The notes under the pieces: generated by a model
Databases searched by the model: none
The model's input: the letters and a program-made list of their open reading frames with translations, nothing else
Told to the model about the DNA's origin: nothing
Position numbers and translations under genes: made by a program
In this document: positions 18,450-31,002 of the stretch, piece by piece
How the letters are laid out: the number at the start of each line of letters is the position of its first letter
Numbering within the stretch: the first letter of the stretch is position 1
From: Ectopseudomonas khazarica
GTDB lineage: Bacteria; Pseudomonadota; Gammaproteobacteria; Pseudomonadales; Pseudomonadaceae
Length of the DNA: 64,000 bases
Direction: 5' to 3'
Assembly (NCBI RefSeq): GCF_004521985.1
Contig: NZ_SBHZ01000013.1
Location: 62,001 to 126,000, forward strand

Positions 18450-19048
18450 TGCAGCTGGGCCTGGACTTTACCCTGGTCGAGGAGCTGGTCGCCGGCGTCG
18501 ATGAGGTCGGCCGTGGCCCGCTCTGCGGTGCGGTGGTGACGGCTGCGGTGATTCTCGATCCGGCCCGTCCGATCCTGGGCCTGAACGATTCGAAGAAGCT
18601 CACCGAGGCCCGCCGCGAGGCGCTGTTCGACGAAATCCGCGAGAAGGCCCTGGCCTGGTGCATCGCCCGTGCCGAGGTGGAAGAGATCGACCGCCTGAAT
18701 ATCCTGCATGCCACCATGCTGGCCATGCAGCGTGCCGTGGAAGGCTTGGCGGTGACGCCGAAGCTGGCGCTGATCGATGGCAATCGCTGCCCGAAACTGG
18801 CCGTGCCCAGCGCCCCGGTGGTCAAGGGGGACAGTCGGGTGCCGGCGATCGCCGCTGCCTCGATCCTGGCCAAGGTCAGCCGTGATCGCGAGATGCTCGA
18901 GATGGACCGTCTCTACCCCGGCTATGGCATCGCCGGGCACAAGGGCTATCCCACGCCGGTGCATCTCGAGGCGCTCAAGCGCCTGGGGCCGACGCCCATC
19001 CACCGGCGTTCCTTCGCTCCGGTCCGCGCCTTGCTGGAGTCCGTGTAG
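18449..19048 (+). CDS. rnhB: Ribonuclease HII
   Basis: RNase HII cuts at ribonucleotides embedded in DNA, starting ribonucleotide excision repair and helping remove primers. The DE pair is in AGVDEVGRGPLCG (D18, E19). LIDGNRCP and KVSRDREMLEMD carry the further acidic residues. The length (199 residues) is normal. It overlaps lpxB by one base and precedes dnaE, an order kept in many gammaproteobacteria. Confidence 0.96.
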   Translation: MQLGLDFTLVEELVAGVDEVGRGPLCGAVVTAAVILDPARPILGLNDSKKLTEARREALFDEIREKALAWCIARAEVEEIDRLNILHATMLAMQRAVEGLAVTPKLALIDGNRCPKLAVPSAPVVKGDSRVPAIAAASILAKVSRDREMLEMDRLYPGYGIAGHKGYPTPVHLEALKRLGPTPIHRRSFAPVRALLESV

Positions 19049-19172
19049 GCGCAGTGTCTGCTCCTGGCCGGCTCCGCTGATCGATGCGCACTGCGCCCCG
19101 AATGTCTGGCCCTAAGCCAGACCCTCTTAGGCTACAATCCGCGCTTTGTCGTTTTCACCTGCAAGGCCGCCC

Positions 19173-22703
<3,531 letters not shown>

Positions 22704-22840
22704 TTGCGAGAGGGGAAATTCCCCCAGGCATCGGCAAAGGCACCTGCGGGTGTCGACCCGCTGCGTCCTATCCCTTAAGGTAGGGCGCCTAATGGATACA
22801 GCTCCCCGGCCACTTGGCCGTCGACGCAAGACGGATGACT

Positions 22841-23791
22841 ATGAACCCGAATTTCCTCGACTTCGAACAGCCGATCGCCGACCTGCAAGCCAAGATCGAA
22901 GAGCTCCGCCTGGTCGGTAATGACAACTCGCTGAACATCGGCGACGAGATTGCCCGCCTGCAGGACAAGAGCAGCGCCCTGACCGAAAGCATCTTCGGCA
23001 ACCTGAGCAGCTGGCAGATTGCCCAGCTCGCCCGTCATCCGCGCCGCCCTTACACCTTGGACTACATCCAGCACATCTTCACCGAGTTCGACGAGCTGCA
23101 CGGTGATCGTCACTTCTCCGACGACGCCGCCATCGTCGGTGGTGTGGCGCGTCTGGGTGATCAGCCGGTGATGATCATCGGCCACCAGAAAGGCCGTGAA
23201 GTGCGCGAGAAGGTGCGCCGCAACTTCGGCATGCCGCGCCCGGAAGGCTACCGCAAGGCCTGCCGCCTGATGGAAATGGCCGAGCGCTTCAAGATGCCGA
23301 TCCTGACCTTCATCGACACCCCCGGTGCCTACCCGGGCATCGACGCCGAGGAGCGCGGGCAGAGCGAGGCGATCGCCTGGAACCTGCGCGTCATGGCGCG
23401 CCTGAAGACCCCGATCATCGCCACCGTGATCGGTGAGGGTGGCTCCGGCGGCGCACTGGCCATCGGCGTCTGCGATCAGCTGAACATGCTGCAGTACTCC
23501 ACCTACTCGGTGATCTCGCCGGAAGGTTGCGCCTCCATTCTCTGGCGCACGGCCGAGAAGGCGCCGGACGCTGCCGAAGCCATGGGCATCACCGCCGAGC
23601 GTCTGAAGGACCTGGGCATCGTCGACCAGGTCATCGCCGAGCCGCTGGGTGGCGCGCATCGTGATCCTGCCGCCGCGTCCGAGTCGATCCGCCAGGAACT
23701 GACCAAGCAATTGGCCAGCCTGCAGGAGCACGACACCGAGGCGCTGCTCAAGCGTCGTTATGACCGCCTGATGAGCTACGGTATCGCCTGA
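22841..23791 (+). CDS. accA: Acetyl-CoA carboxylase carboxyltransferase subunit alpha
   Basis: AccA pairs with AccD to move the carboxyl group from carboxybiotin to acetyl-CoA, giving malonyl-CoA for fatty acid synthesis. The 316-residue product begins MNPNFLDFEQPIADLQAKIEELR. It contains the crotonase-like CoA site (TFIDTPGAYPGIDAEERGQSEAIAWNL) and the oxyanion region GEGGSGGALAIGVCDQ. The start at 22841 avoids an upstream in-frame extension with no family similarity. A terminator follows. Confidence 0.97.
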   Translation: MNPNFLDFEQPIADLQAKIEELRLVGNDNSLNIGDEIARLQDKSSALTESIFGNLSSWQIAQLARHPRRPYTLDYIQHIFTEFDELHGDRHFSDDAAIVGGVARLGDQPVMIIGHQKGREVREKVRRNFGMPRPEGYRKACRLMEMAERFKMPILTFIDTPGAYPGIDAEERGQSEAIAWNLRVMARLKTPIIATVIGEGGSGGALAIGVCDQLNMLQYSTYSVISPEGCASILWRTAEKAPDAAEAMGITAERLKDLGIVDQVIAEPLGGAHRDPAAASESIRQELTKQLASLQEHDTEALLKRRYDRLMSYGIA

Positions 23792-23810
23792 TCCATCCTG
23801 TACAAATCAC

Positions 23811-23836
23811 AACGGGCCTTCGGGCCCGTTGTTGTT
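23811..23836 (+). terminator. Rho-independent terminator after accA
   Basis: AACGGGCC, loop TTC, then GGGCCCGTT followed by GTTGTTTT. It ends accA transcription 14 bases before tilS, so tilS needs readthrough or a promoter overlapping this element. Confidence 0.8.
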
Positions 23837-23849
23837 TTAAGCTGCGTCG

Positions 23850-25172
23850 ATGACTGCTCTCGATAATCGCCTGCGCCAGGCCCTGGCGCCCTGGCGCACC
23901 GCCTCGGCCTGGTGCGTTGCCTTCTCTGGCGGCCTGGATTCCAGCGTGCTGCTGCATCTGCTCGCCGAGCTGGCTCGGCGCGAGGCCGTGCCAGCGCTCT
24001 CGGCCATTCATGTGCAGCACGGCCTGCAACCGGTCGCTGCGGCCTGGCCTGAGCATTGCCGGCAGTTCTGCGCAGCGCTGGGTATCCCTTTGCAGGTGGT
24101 TGCGGTGCAGGTGGCGGCGCAGGCCAGTGTCGAGCAGGCGGCGCGGCAGGCGCGCTACGCGGCCTTTGCCGAGCACCTGCAGCCGGATGCGGTGCTGTTC
24201 AGCGCCCAGCACCGTGATGACCAGGCGGAGACGCTGCTGTTTCGCCTGCTGCGCGGCGCCGGTGTACGTGGCCTGGCGGCCATGCCAGGGCAGCGCCCGC
24301 TGGGGCGGGGGACGCTGCTGCGGCCGCTGCTGGATTGCTCGCGGGCCGAACTGCAGGGCTACGCCGAGGCGCACGGGCTGAGCTGGATCGAAGACCCGAG
24401 CAACGCCGACACACGATTCAGCCGCAACTTCCTGCGCCAGCGGGTGATGCCGTTGCTGGCCGAGCGCTGGCCCCAGGCTGGCGTCGCTCTCGCGCGCAGC
24501 GCGGTGCACCTGAGCGAGGCCGAGCAGCTGTTGGGCGAGCTGGCCTGCATGGATCTGCATGCTGCGCAGGGCGAACCGCTCTTTCCCTGGCTGGCGCTGC
24601 CGTCACTCGAGCTGTCGCTGGTAACGCAACTGAGCGATGCGCGGCAGCGCAATCTGCTGCGTCATTGGCTGGCGCCGTTGAGTCGCATGCCCGACAGCGA
24701 TCACTGGGTCGGTTGGCGTGACCTGCGCGACGCGGCCGGGGATGCGTCGCCCGTCTGGAAGCTGGCGGATGGCGAGCTGCACCGCGCCGATGGCCGTCTG
24801 TACTGGCTCAGCGCTGACTGGCTGGCGCCGCCCGTGCTGCCCGATCCTGCCATTGTGCGCGTGCAGGGCGCATCCGAACTGCCTGGCAACGGCCAGGTGC
24901 AGATACGGGGTGAGTTGCCTGCGGGGCGCTGGCACCTGCGCTACCGCCTGGGTGGCGAATCGCTGCACCTGCCGGAGCGTGGCAGGCGCGACCTCAAGCG
25001 CCTGCTCAACGAGTGGCGAGTGCCGGCGTTCGTGCGTCCGCGACTGCCATTGTTGTTCGATGGCGACGAGTTGATGGCCGTGGCAAATCTGGCGCAATCA
25101 GCGTCGTTACAGGCGTGCGGCGTGCGTCTTCACTGGTCGCCGCCGATCGGCGCGCAAGGTTTGAGCTGGTAA
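23850..25172 (+). CDS. tilS: tRNA(Ile)-lysidine synthetase
   Basis: TilS changes C34 of the CAU-anticodon tRNA-Ile to lysidine, switching its decoding from AUG to AUA. The PP-loop motif FSGGLDSS (S26-S31) binds ATP. QHRDDQAETLLFRLLRGAGVRGL is the family core, and C-terminal substrate-binding domains follow (about 250-440, including GGESLHLPERGRRDLKRLLNEWRVP). At 440 residues it is full length. The ATG lies within 14 bases of the accA terminator. Confidence 0.96.
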   Translation: MTALDNRLRQALAPWRTASAWCVAFSGGLDSSVLLHLLAELARREAVPALSAIHVQHGLQPVAAAWPEHCRQFCAALGIPLQVVAVQVAAQASVEQAARQARYAAFAEHLQPDAVLFSAQHRDDQAETLLFRLLRGAGVRGLAAMPGQRPLGRGTLLRPLLDCSRAELQGYAEAHGLSWIEDPSNADTRFSRNFLRQRVMPLLAERWPQAGVALARSAVHLSEAEQLLGELACMDLHAAQGEPLFPWLALPSLELSLVTQLSDARQRNLLRHWLAPLSRMPDSDHWVGWRDLRDAAGDASPVWKLADGELHRADGRLYWLSADWLAPPVLPDPAIVRVQGASELPGNGQVQIRGELPAGRWHLRYRLGGESLHLPERGRRDLKRLLNEWRVPAFVRPRLPLLFDGDELMAVANLAQSASLQACGVRLHWSPPIGAQGLSW

Positions 25173-25327
25173 GGCGTTTCGGGTAGACTACGCTCCCGTC
25201 TTAATACAGCTTTTGCCGACTCCCCCAGGGAGCTTGGCGGGCTTGCCATTGTTTGTTGCGAGTAATGGCGCTCCTTCGCTTTCCCCGGCGGCACTGACCG
25301 CTTAAACGCAGACTTCTAGGGTTTTTC

Positions 25328-26959
25328 ATGACGCGCTACATCTTCGTCACGGGTGGTGTTGTTTCTTCATTGGGGAAAGGCATTGCCTCGGCTTCACTGG
25401 CGGCCATCCTGGAGGCGCGGGGCCTGAAGGTCACCATGCTCAAGCTGGACCCCTACATCAACGTCGATCCGGGCACCATGAGCCCGTTCCAGCACGGTGA
25501 GGTGTTCGTCACGCAGGACGGCGCCGAGACCGACCTCGACCTGGGCCACTACGAGCGGTTCATCCGCACCACCATGACCCAGAACAACAACTTCACCACC
25601 GGCCGCGTGTACGAAGACGTACTGCGCAAGGAGCGCCGTGGTGACTACCTGGGTGCGACCATCCAGGTCATCCCGCACATCACCGACGAGATCAAGCGTC
25701 GCATCATCAAGGGCGCCGGCGATGCCGACGTGGCCCTGGTGGAGATCGGTGGCACCGTGGGTGACATCGAGTCGCAGCCATTCCTCGAGGCGATCCGTCA
25801 GCTGCGCGTCGAAGTCGGCGCCAAGCGCGCGATGCTCATGCACCTGACCCTGGTGCCGTATATCGCCACCGCCGGCGAGACCAAGACCAAGCCGACCCAG
25901 CATTCGGTCAAGGAACTGCGTTCCATCGGCCTGCAGCCGGACGTGCTGGTGTGCCGCTCCGATCACCCGATCGATGTGTCCTCGCGGCGCAAGATCGCCC
26001 TGTTCACCAACGTCGAAGAGCGTGCGGTGATCAGCCTGGAAGACGTCGATACCATCTACAAGATCCCGGGCGTGCTGCATGCGCAGGGCCTGGATGACTT
26101 CGTCGTCGAGCGTTTCGGTCTGGAGTGCGGCAGTGCCGACCTCTCCGAGTGGGACCGCGTGGTCGATGCCAAGCTCAACCCGGAAAAAGAAGTCACCATC
26201 GCCATGGTCGGCAAGTACATGGAACTGCTGGACGCGTACAAGTCGCTGATCGAAGCGATGAGCCACGCCGGCATCCAGAACCGGACCAAGGTCAACCTGC
26301 GCTATATCGATTCCGAAGACATCGAGAACCAGGGCACCGCGCTGCTCGAAGGCGTGGACGCCATCCTGGTGCCGGGCGGCTTCGGTCTGCGTGGCGTGGA
26401 AGGCAAGATCAAGACCGTGCAGTACGCCCGCGAGAACAAGATCCCTTACCTGGGTATCTGCCTCGGCATGCAGGTGGCGGTCATCGAGTACGCCCGTAAC
26501 GTGGTGGGCTGGAGCGACGCCAACTCCACCGAGTTCGACATGGCCAGCCAGCATCCGGTGGTGGGTCTGATCACCGAATGGCAGGACGCCGCAGGCAGCG
26601 TCGAGCAGCGCAGCGAAAGCTCCGACCTGGGCGGCACCATGCGCCTCGGCGCGCAGGACTGCCAGCTGCAGGCCGGTTCGCTGGTGCATGACTGCTATGG
26701 CAAGGACGTGATCGTCGAGCGTCATCGTCACCGCTACGAGGTGAACAACAACCTGCTGCCGCAACTGACCGACGCCGGCCTGAAGGTCACTGGCCGTTCC
26801 GGTGACGGCGCGCTGGTCGAGGTGGTCGAGGCGCCGGATCACCCGTGGTTCGTCGCGTGCCAGTTCCACCCGGAATTCACCTCCACGCCGCGTGACGGCC
26901 ACCCGCTGTTCAGCGGGTTCGTCAACGCCGCGCTGGCGCAGAAAGGGAAGAAGGTCTAA
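25328..26959 (+). CDS. pyrG: CTP synthase
   Basis: PyrG aminates UTP to CTP using glutamine. Its synthetase domain (TRYIFVTGGVVSSLGKGIASASLAAIL, residues about 1-265) is followed by a class I glutamine amidotransferase (catalytic Cys in LGICLGMQ, His-Glu in CQFHPEF). At 543 residues it is full length. A 155-base leader separates it from tilS. kdsA follows after 3 bases, so the two are co-transcribed; CTP is the co-substrate for activating KDO. Confidence 0.98.
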   Translation: MTRYIFVTGGVVSSLGKGIASASLAAILEARGLKVTMLKLDPYINVDPGTMSPFQHGEVFVTQDGAETDLDLGHYERFIRTTMTQNNNFTTGRVYEDVLRKERRGDYLGATIQVIPHITDEIKRRIIKGAGDADVALVEIGGTVGDIESQPFLEAIRQLRVEVGAKRAMLMHLTLVPYIATAGETKTKPTQHSVKELRSIGLQPDVLVCRSDHPIDVSSRRKIALFTNVEERAVISLEDVDTIYKIPGVLHAQGLDDFVVERFGLECGSADLSEWDRVVDAKLNPEKEVTIAMVGKYMELLDAYKSLIEAMSHAGIQNRTKVNLRYIDSEDIENQGTALLEGVDAILVPGGFGLRGVEGKIKTVQYARENKIPYLGICLGMQVAVIEYARNVVGWSDANSTEFDMASQHPVVGLITEWQDAAGSVEQRSESSDLGGTMRLGAQDCQLQAGSLVHDCYGKDVIVERHRHRYEVNNNLLPQLTDAGLKVTGRSGDGALVEVVEAPDHPWFVACQFHPEFTSTPRDGHPLFSGFVNAALAQKGKKV

Positions 26960-26962
26960 GGC

Positions 26963-27808
26963 ATGGCTCAGAAGATCATCAAGGTCCGCGATATCGAGAT
27001 CGCCAACGACAAGCCGTTCGTGCTGTTCGGGGGTATCAACGTACTCGAATCGCGCGACCTGGCCATGCAGGCGTGCGAGGAGTATGTGCGGGTCACCGAG
27101 AAGCTCGGTATCCCCTACGTGTTCAAGGCCAGCTTCGACAAGGCCAACCGCTCCTCCGTCACCTCCTTCCGTGGCCCCGGCCTGGAAGAGGGCATGAAGA
27201 TCTTCGAGGAAGTGAAGAAGACCTTCGGCGTGCCGGTGATCACCGACGTTCACGAGCCGCATCAGGCGGCTGCCGTGGCCGAAGTGTGCGACATCATCCA
27301 GCTGCCGGCCTTCCTCTCGCGGCAGACCGACCTGGTGGTGGCCATGGCCAAGACCGGTGCGGTGATCAATATCAAGAAGGCGCAGTTCCTCGCGCCGCAG
27401 GAGATGAAGCACATCCTGCACAAGTGCGAGGAAGCCGGTAACGATCAGCTGATCCTCTGCGAGCGTGGTTCGAGCTTCGGTTACAACAACCTGGTGGTGG
27501 ACATGCTCGGCTTCGGCATCATGAAGCAGTTCGAGTACCCGGTGTTCTTCGACGTGACCCATGCCCTGCAGATGCCGGGCGGTCGTGCCGATTCCGCCGG
27601 CGGCCGCCGTGCCCAGGTCACCGACCTGGCCAAGGCCGGTATCAGCCAGGGCCTGGCCGGTCTGTTCCTCGAGGCGCATCCGGAGCCGGAAAACGCCAAG
27701 TGCGATGGTCCCTGTGCGCTGCGCCTGAACAAGCTGGAGCCCTTCCTCGCTCAGCTCAAGCAGCTGGACGACCTGGTGAAGAGTTTTCCGCCGATCGAGA
27801 CTGCCTGA
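26963..27808 (+). CDS. kdsA: 3-deoxy-8-phosphooctulonate synthase (KDO-8-P synthase)
   Basis: KdsA condenses phosphoenolpyruvate with arabinose 5-phosphate to form KDO-8-phosphate for the LPS inner core. The TIM-barrel enzyme of 281 residues has the family motifs FGGINVLESRDL, KASFDKANRSS, RGPGLEEGM and GGRRAQVTDLAKAG. It sits directly after pyrG (CTP for CMP-KDO) and before eno (supplier of phosphoenolpyruvate), an order widely kept in Pseudomonas. Confidence 0.97.
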   Translation: MAQKIIKVRDIEIANDKPFVLFGGINVLESRDLAMQACEEYVRVTEKLGIPYVFKASFDKANRSSVTSFRGPGLEEGMKIFEEVKKTFGVPVITDVHEPHQAAAVAEVCDIIQLPAFLSRQTDLVVAMAKTGAVINIKKAQFLAPQEMKHILHKCEEAGNDQLILCERGSSFGYNNLVVDMLGFGIMKQFEYPVFFDVTHALQMPGGRADSAGGRRAQVTDLAKAGISQGLAGLFLEAHPEPENAKCDGPCALRLNKLEPFLAQLKQLDDLVKSFPPIETA

Positions 27809-27954
27809 ACCGGTCGCAATCCGGTAAAGTGCCGCCCCAGAAAATCCCCCTGACCCGTGAGTCAGAGTGTGCCGCCGACCTGCCCGTGGGCAGCGGCGGT
27901 CTCGCGCAGCCCGCTGCTGCCGTCTTACCGTCAACTATTGGAGTGTTAACAAGA

Positions 27955-29244
27955 ATGGCAAAGATCGTCGACATCAAGGGTCGTGAGGTTCTCGACTCCC
28001 GTGGCAATCCCACCGTGGAAGCCGACGTCATCCTCGAAGGTGGCATCGTCGGTAGCGCTTGCGCACCCTCCGGCGCCTCCACCGGCTCGCGCGAAGCGCT
28101 GGAGCTGCGTGACGGTGACAAGAGCCGCTACCTGGGCAAGGGCGTACTGAAGGCCGTGGCCAACATCAACGGCCCGATCCGCGACCTGCTGCTGGGCAAG
28201 GACGCGACCGATCAGCAGGCGCTGGACCGTGCGATGATCGAACTCGACGGCACCGAGAACAAGGCTTCGCTGGGCGCCAACGCCATCCTCGCCGTGTCCC
28301 TGGCTGCCGCCAAGGCCGCCGCGCAGGCCAAGGGCGTGCCGCTGTACGCGCACATCGCCGACCTCAACGGTACGCCGGGCGTCTACTCCATGCCGGTGCC
28401 GATGATGAACATCATCAATGGCGGCGAGCATGCCGACAACAACGTCGACATTCAGGAGTTCATGGTCCAGCCGGTCGGCGCCAAGAACTTCGCCGATGCC
28501 CTGCGCATGGGCGCCGAGATCTTCCATCACCTCAAGGCCGTGCTCAAGGCCCGTGGCCTGAACACCGCCGTGGGTGACGAGGGTGGCTTCGCGCCGAACC
28601 TGGCGTCCAACGAAGACGCGCTGGCCGCCATCGCCGAAGCCGTGGCCAACGCCGGCTACAAGCTGGGTGACGACGTGACCCTGGCCCTGGACTGCGCCTC
28701 CAGCGAATTCTTCAAGGACGGCAAGTACGACCTGGAAGGCGAAGGCAAGGTGTTCGACGCCGCAGGCTTCGCCGACTACCTGGCCGGTCTGACCCAGCGC
28801 TACCCGATCATCTCCATCGAAGACGGCATGGACGAGTCCGACTGGGCCGGCTGGAAAGTGCTGACCGACAAGATCGGCGCCAAGGTGCAGCTGGTCGGTG
28901 ACGACCTGTTCGTCACCAATACCAAGATTCTCAAGCGTGGTATCGACGAGAAGATCGGTAACTCGATCCTGATCAAGTTCAACCAGATCGGCTCGCTGAC
29001 CGAGACCCTGGAAGCCATCCAGATGGCCAAGGCCGCCGGTTTCACCGCCGTGATCTCGCACCGCAGCGGCGAAACCGAAGACAGCACCATCGCCGACCTG
29101 GCCGTGGGCACTGCCGCAGGCCAGATCAAGACCGGTTCGCTGTGCCGCTCCGACCGCGTGTCCAAGTACAACCAGCTGCTGCGCATCGAAGAGCAGCTGG
29201 GTGGCAAGGCCGCGTACAACGGCCGCGCCGAGTTCCGCGGCTGA
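27955..29244 (+). CDS. eno: Enolase
   Basis: Enolase interconverts 2-phosphoglycerate and phosphoenolpyruvate. The 429-residue product begins MAKIVDIKGREVLDSRGNPTVEADV. Visible active-site features are the loop GASTGSREA, NGGEHADNNVDIQEFM, the metal ligands in SIEDGMDESDW and the signature LIKFNQIGSLTETLEA. A GGAG site lies upstream of the ATG; the much longer upstream frame overlaps kdsA in another phase and is rejected. Codon use is that of a highly expressed gene. Confidence 0.98.
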   Translation: MAKIVDIKGREVLDSRGNPTVEADVILEGGIVGSACAPSGASTGSREALELRDGDKSRYLGKGVLKAVANINGPIRDLLLGKDATDQQALDRAMIELDGTENKASLGANAILAVSLAAAKAAAQAKGVPLYAHIADLNGTPGVYSMPVPMMNIINGGEHADNNVDIQEFMVQPVGAKNFADALRMGAEIFHHLKAVLKARGLNTAVGDEGGFAPNLASNEDALAAIAEAVANAGYKLGDDVTLALDCASSEFFKDGKYDLEGEGKVFDAAGFADYLAGLTQRYPIISIEDGMDESDWAGWKVLTDKIGAKVQLVGDDLFVTNTKILKRGIDEKIGNSILIKFNQIGSLTETLEAIQMAKAAGFTAVISHRSGETEDSTIADLAVGTAAGQIKTGSLCRSDRVSKYNQLLRIEEQLGGKAAYNGRAEFRG

Positions 29245-29581
29245 CAACGGCCTGTTGCGCGTCGCTCCTGCAGCGTCAGGAACAGGTTCGGCAAGCCGCC
29301 TCAGCGCGGCCCGAAGGGGGAGTGGAGTGACTCATGCTCATTGGCTTCAGTAAACTCCGCTTCCGCACCTGTTTTTCCTGGCAGGACGCTGACTCGCAAG
29401 ATCGTTTGGCTTTGGAAAAGGGCGACGCAAGTCGCCCTTTTTCGTGGGCGCCTCGTCGCCATCAGGGAACCATTGCACGGATGCAGGACCTTAAAACCCA
29501 TGTCACTCATCAGTCCGCTTCTTTTCAAGCATGAACGCAGCCCCTACCATGCCGATGACTCATTTCGCGAGCCGCCGCTCC
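29245..29581 (+). terminator. eno-ftsB intergenic region with a strong terminator at 29416-29443
   Basis: No convincing gene is present in these 337 bases. At 29416-29443, AAAAGGGCGAC pairs with GTCGCCCTTTT around a GCAA loop, followed by TTC. Because it lies 170 bases after the eno stop, it ends either a long eno 3' UTR or a separate short transcript starting in between. Several short open frames here lack family similarity and ribosome sites. Confidence 0.7.
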
Positions 29582-29860
29582 ATGCGTAGTCCGTACTGGC
29601 TGTTCATCGTGCTGATCCTGTTGCTGGCCGGTCTGCAGTATCGCCTGTGGGTCGGCGAGGGCAGTCTTGCCCAGGTCAGTCGTCTGCAGCAGCAGATTGC
29701 CGAGCAGCGCGGCGAGAACGAGCGCCTGCTGGAGCGCAACCGTATCCTCGAGGCCGAGGTGATGGAGCTCAAGCGCGGCATGGAGACCGTCGAAGAGCGT
29801 GCACGCCAGGAGCTGGGCATGCTCAAAGAGGGCGAGACCCTCTACCTGCTGACCGAATGA
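29582..29860 (+). CDS. ftsB: Cell division protein FtsB
   Basis: FtsB is a small bitopic protein of the FtsQLB complex that activates septal peptidoglycan synthesis. The 92-residue form starts MRSPYWLFIVLILLLAGLQYRLWVGEGS, a single transmembrane helix. A leucine-zipper coiled coil follows (VSRLQQQIAEQRGENERLLERNRILEAEVMELK) with the conserved tail EERARQELGMLKEGETLY. The frame is open 17 codons further upstream, but the family starts at the membrane helix. It overlaps ispD by 4 bases, the standard eno-ftsB-ispD order. Confidence 0.96.
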   Translation: MRSPYWLFIVLILLLAGLQYRLWVGEGSLAQVSRLQQQIAEQRGENERLLERNRILEAEVMELKRGMETVEERARQELGMLKEGETLYLLTE

Positions 29861-30555
29861 GCGCGAGATTCTGGCTGGTGATTCCAGCCGCCGGTATCGG
29901 CGCGCGCATGGCTGCCGATCGTCCCAAGCAGTACCTGCAGGTGGCCGGTCGCAGCATTCTCGAGCACACGCTGCAGCGCTTTCTCGATCATCCCGCTCTG
30001 CGTGGGGTGGTGGTGAGCCTGGCGGCTGACGATCCGTACTGGCCTGTGCTGGCCGTCGCCAGCGATCCGCGCATCCGCCGGGCCGCCGGTGGGCGTGAGC
30101 GCGCCGATTCGGTGCTGGCCGGCCTCGAAACCCTGAAGAACGAAGGCGCGGCCGACGACGACTGGGTGCTGGTGCATGACGCTGCCCGCCCCAATCTGGC
30201 TCTGGAAGACCTGCAACGCCTGCTGGACAGCCTGGCCGACGACCCGGTCGGTGGCCTGCTGGCGGTGCCCGCCCGCGATACCCTCAAGCGTGCCGGCGCC
30301 GACGGACGGGTGCAGGAAACCGTCGATCGCAGCGTGATCTGGCAAGCCTATACGCCACAGATGTTTCGCCTCGGCGCCTTGCGCCAGGCACTGGCGCAGG
30401 CCTTGCGGGCGCAGGTGGCGATTACCGATGAGGCGTCGGCCATGGAGTGGGTCGGACTGGCGCCGCGTCTGGTCGAGGGGCGGGCGGACAACCTCAAGGT
30501 GACCCGCCCGGAAGACCTGCAGTATCTGCAGGTCCTGTGGTCGGAGCCGCGCTGA
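29857..30555 (+). CDS. ispD: 2-C-methyl-D-erythritol 4-phosphate cytidylyltransferase
   Basis: IspD makes CDP-methylerythritol from CTP and MEP, the third step of the MEP pathway. The product has 232 residues. The nucleotide-binding N-terminus is WLVIPAAGIGARMAADRPKQYLQV, and VLVHDAARPNL and ARDTLKR form the active site. The start overlaps ftsB (ATGA). In many relatives ispF follows ispD directly; here the two are about 3.6 kb apart, separated by the formaldehyde genes. Confidence 0.97.
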   Translation: MSARFWLVIPAAGIGARMAADRPKQYLQVAGRSILEHTLQRFLDHPALRGVVVSLAADDPYWPVLAVASDPRIRRAAGGRERADSVLAGLETLKNEGAADDDWVLVHDAARPNLALEDLQRLLDSLADDPVGGLLAVPARDTLKRAGADGRVQETVDRSVIWQAYTPQMFRLGALRQALAQALRAQVAITDEASAMEWVGLAPRLVEGRADNLKVTRPEDLQYLQVLWSEPR

Positions 30556-30558
30556 GTC

Positions 30559-30882
30559 TCAGTGAGCCCAGCGCTTGGCATCCTTGCCGAGGTTGCGTTC
30601 CAGTGCATGGGTCAGCTTGTTCACCGCACCGTCGATGGCCTGCTGCAACTCGGCCGCATCGTGGGAAACCGTCAGCGGGTCACGGCCCTTCATCCGCGCT
30701 TCCACCTTGCAGCGTTTGTCCTGTGGACCGTTCTTGAGCGCATTTTCGTCGGAGAGGTGGAGTTCTATCCGGGTGAGATGGTCTTCGTAGCGTTGCAGCT
30801 TGGCTTGCACGCGACTGCGAATGTCGTCCTTCAGGGCCATCGAGGAGGCAACGTGCTTACCGCTGTTGACCAGAACCTGCAT
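30559..30882 (-). CDS. Short ribosome hibernation factor-like protein (HPF/RaiA family)
   Basis: The 107-residue protein beginning MQVLVNSGKHVASSMALKDDIRSRVQAKLQRYEDHLTRIELHLSDEN has the beta-alpha-beta-beta-beta-alpha pattern of the S30AE ribosome-binding domain. It lacks the C-terminal dimerisation domain of long HPF. Family members bind the decoding region and silence ribosomes in stationary phase or cold. It faces ispD, with stop codons 3 bases apart. Pseudomonas also has HPF near rpoN, so this would be an extra paralogue; function is inferred. Confidence 0.75.
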   Translation of the reverse strand: MQVLVNSGKHVASSMALKDDIRSRVQAKLQRYEDHLTRIELHLSDENALKNGPQDKRCKVEARMKGRDPLTVSHDAAELQQAIDGAVNKLTHALERNLGKDAKRWAH

Positions 30883-31002
30883 AACCATGTCCTCATGCTG
30901 ATGAGTGGCGAAGCCCCGTCGGCGGGGCTCATGGTTACGACGCTGTTGCCGCGTCCGAGTTTCTCGCCGGCTTGTGACATTCCATGACCGTTCAGCGTGG
31001 CG

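Noticed and set aside
25394..27934. 846-codon minus-strand frame opposite pyrG and kdsA
   Set aside because: It spans two well-supported genes on the other strand and has no family features.
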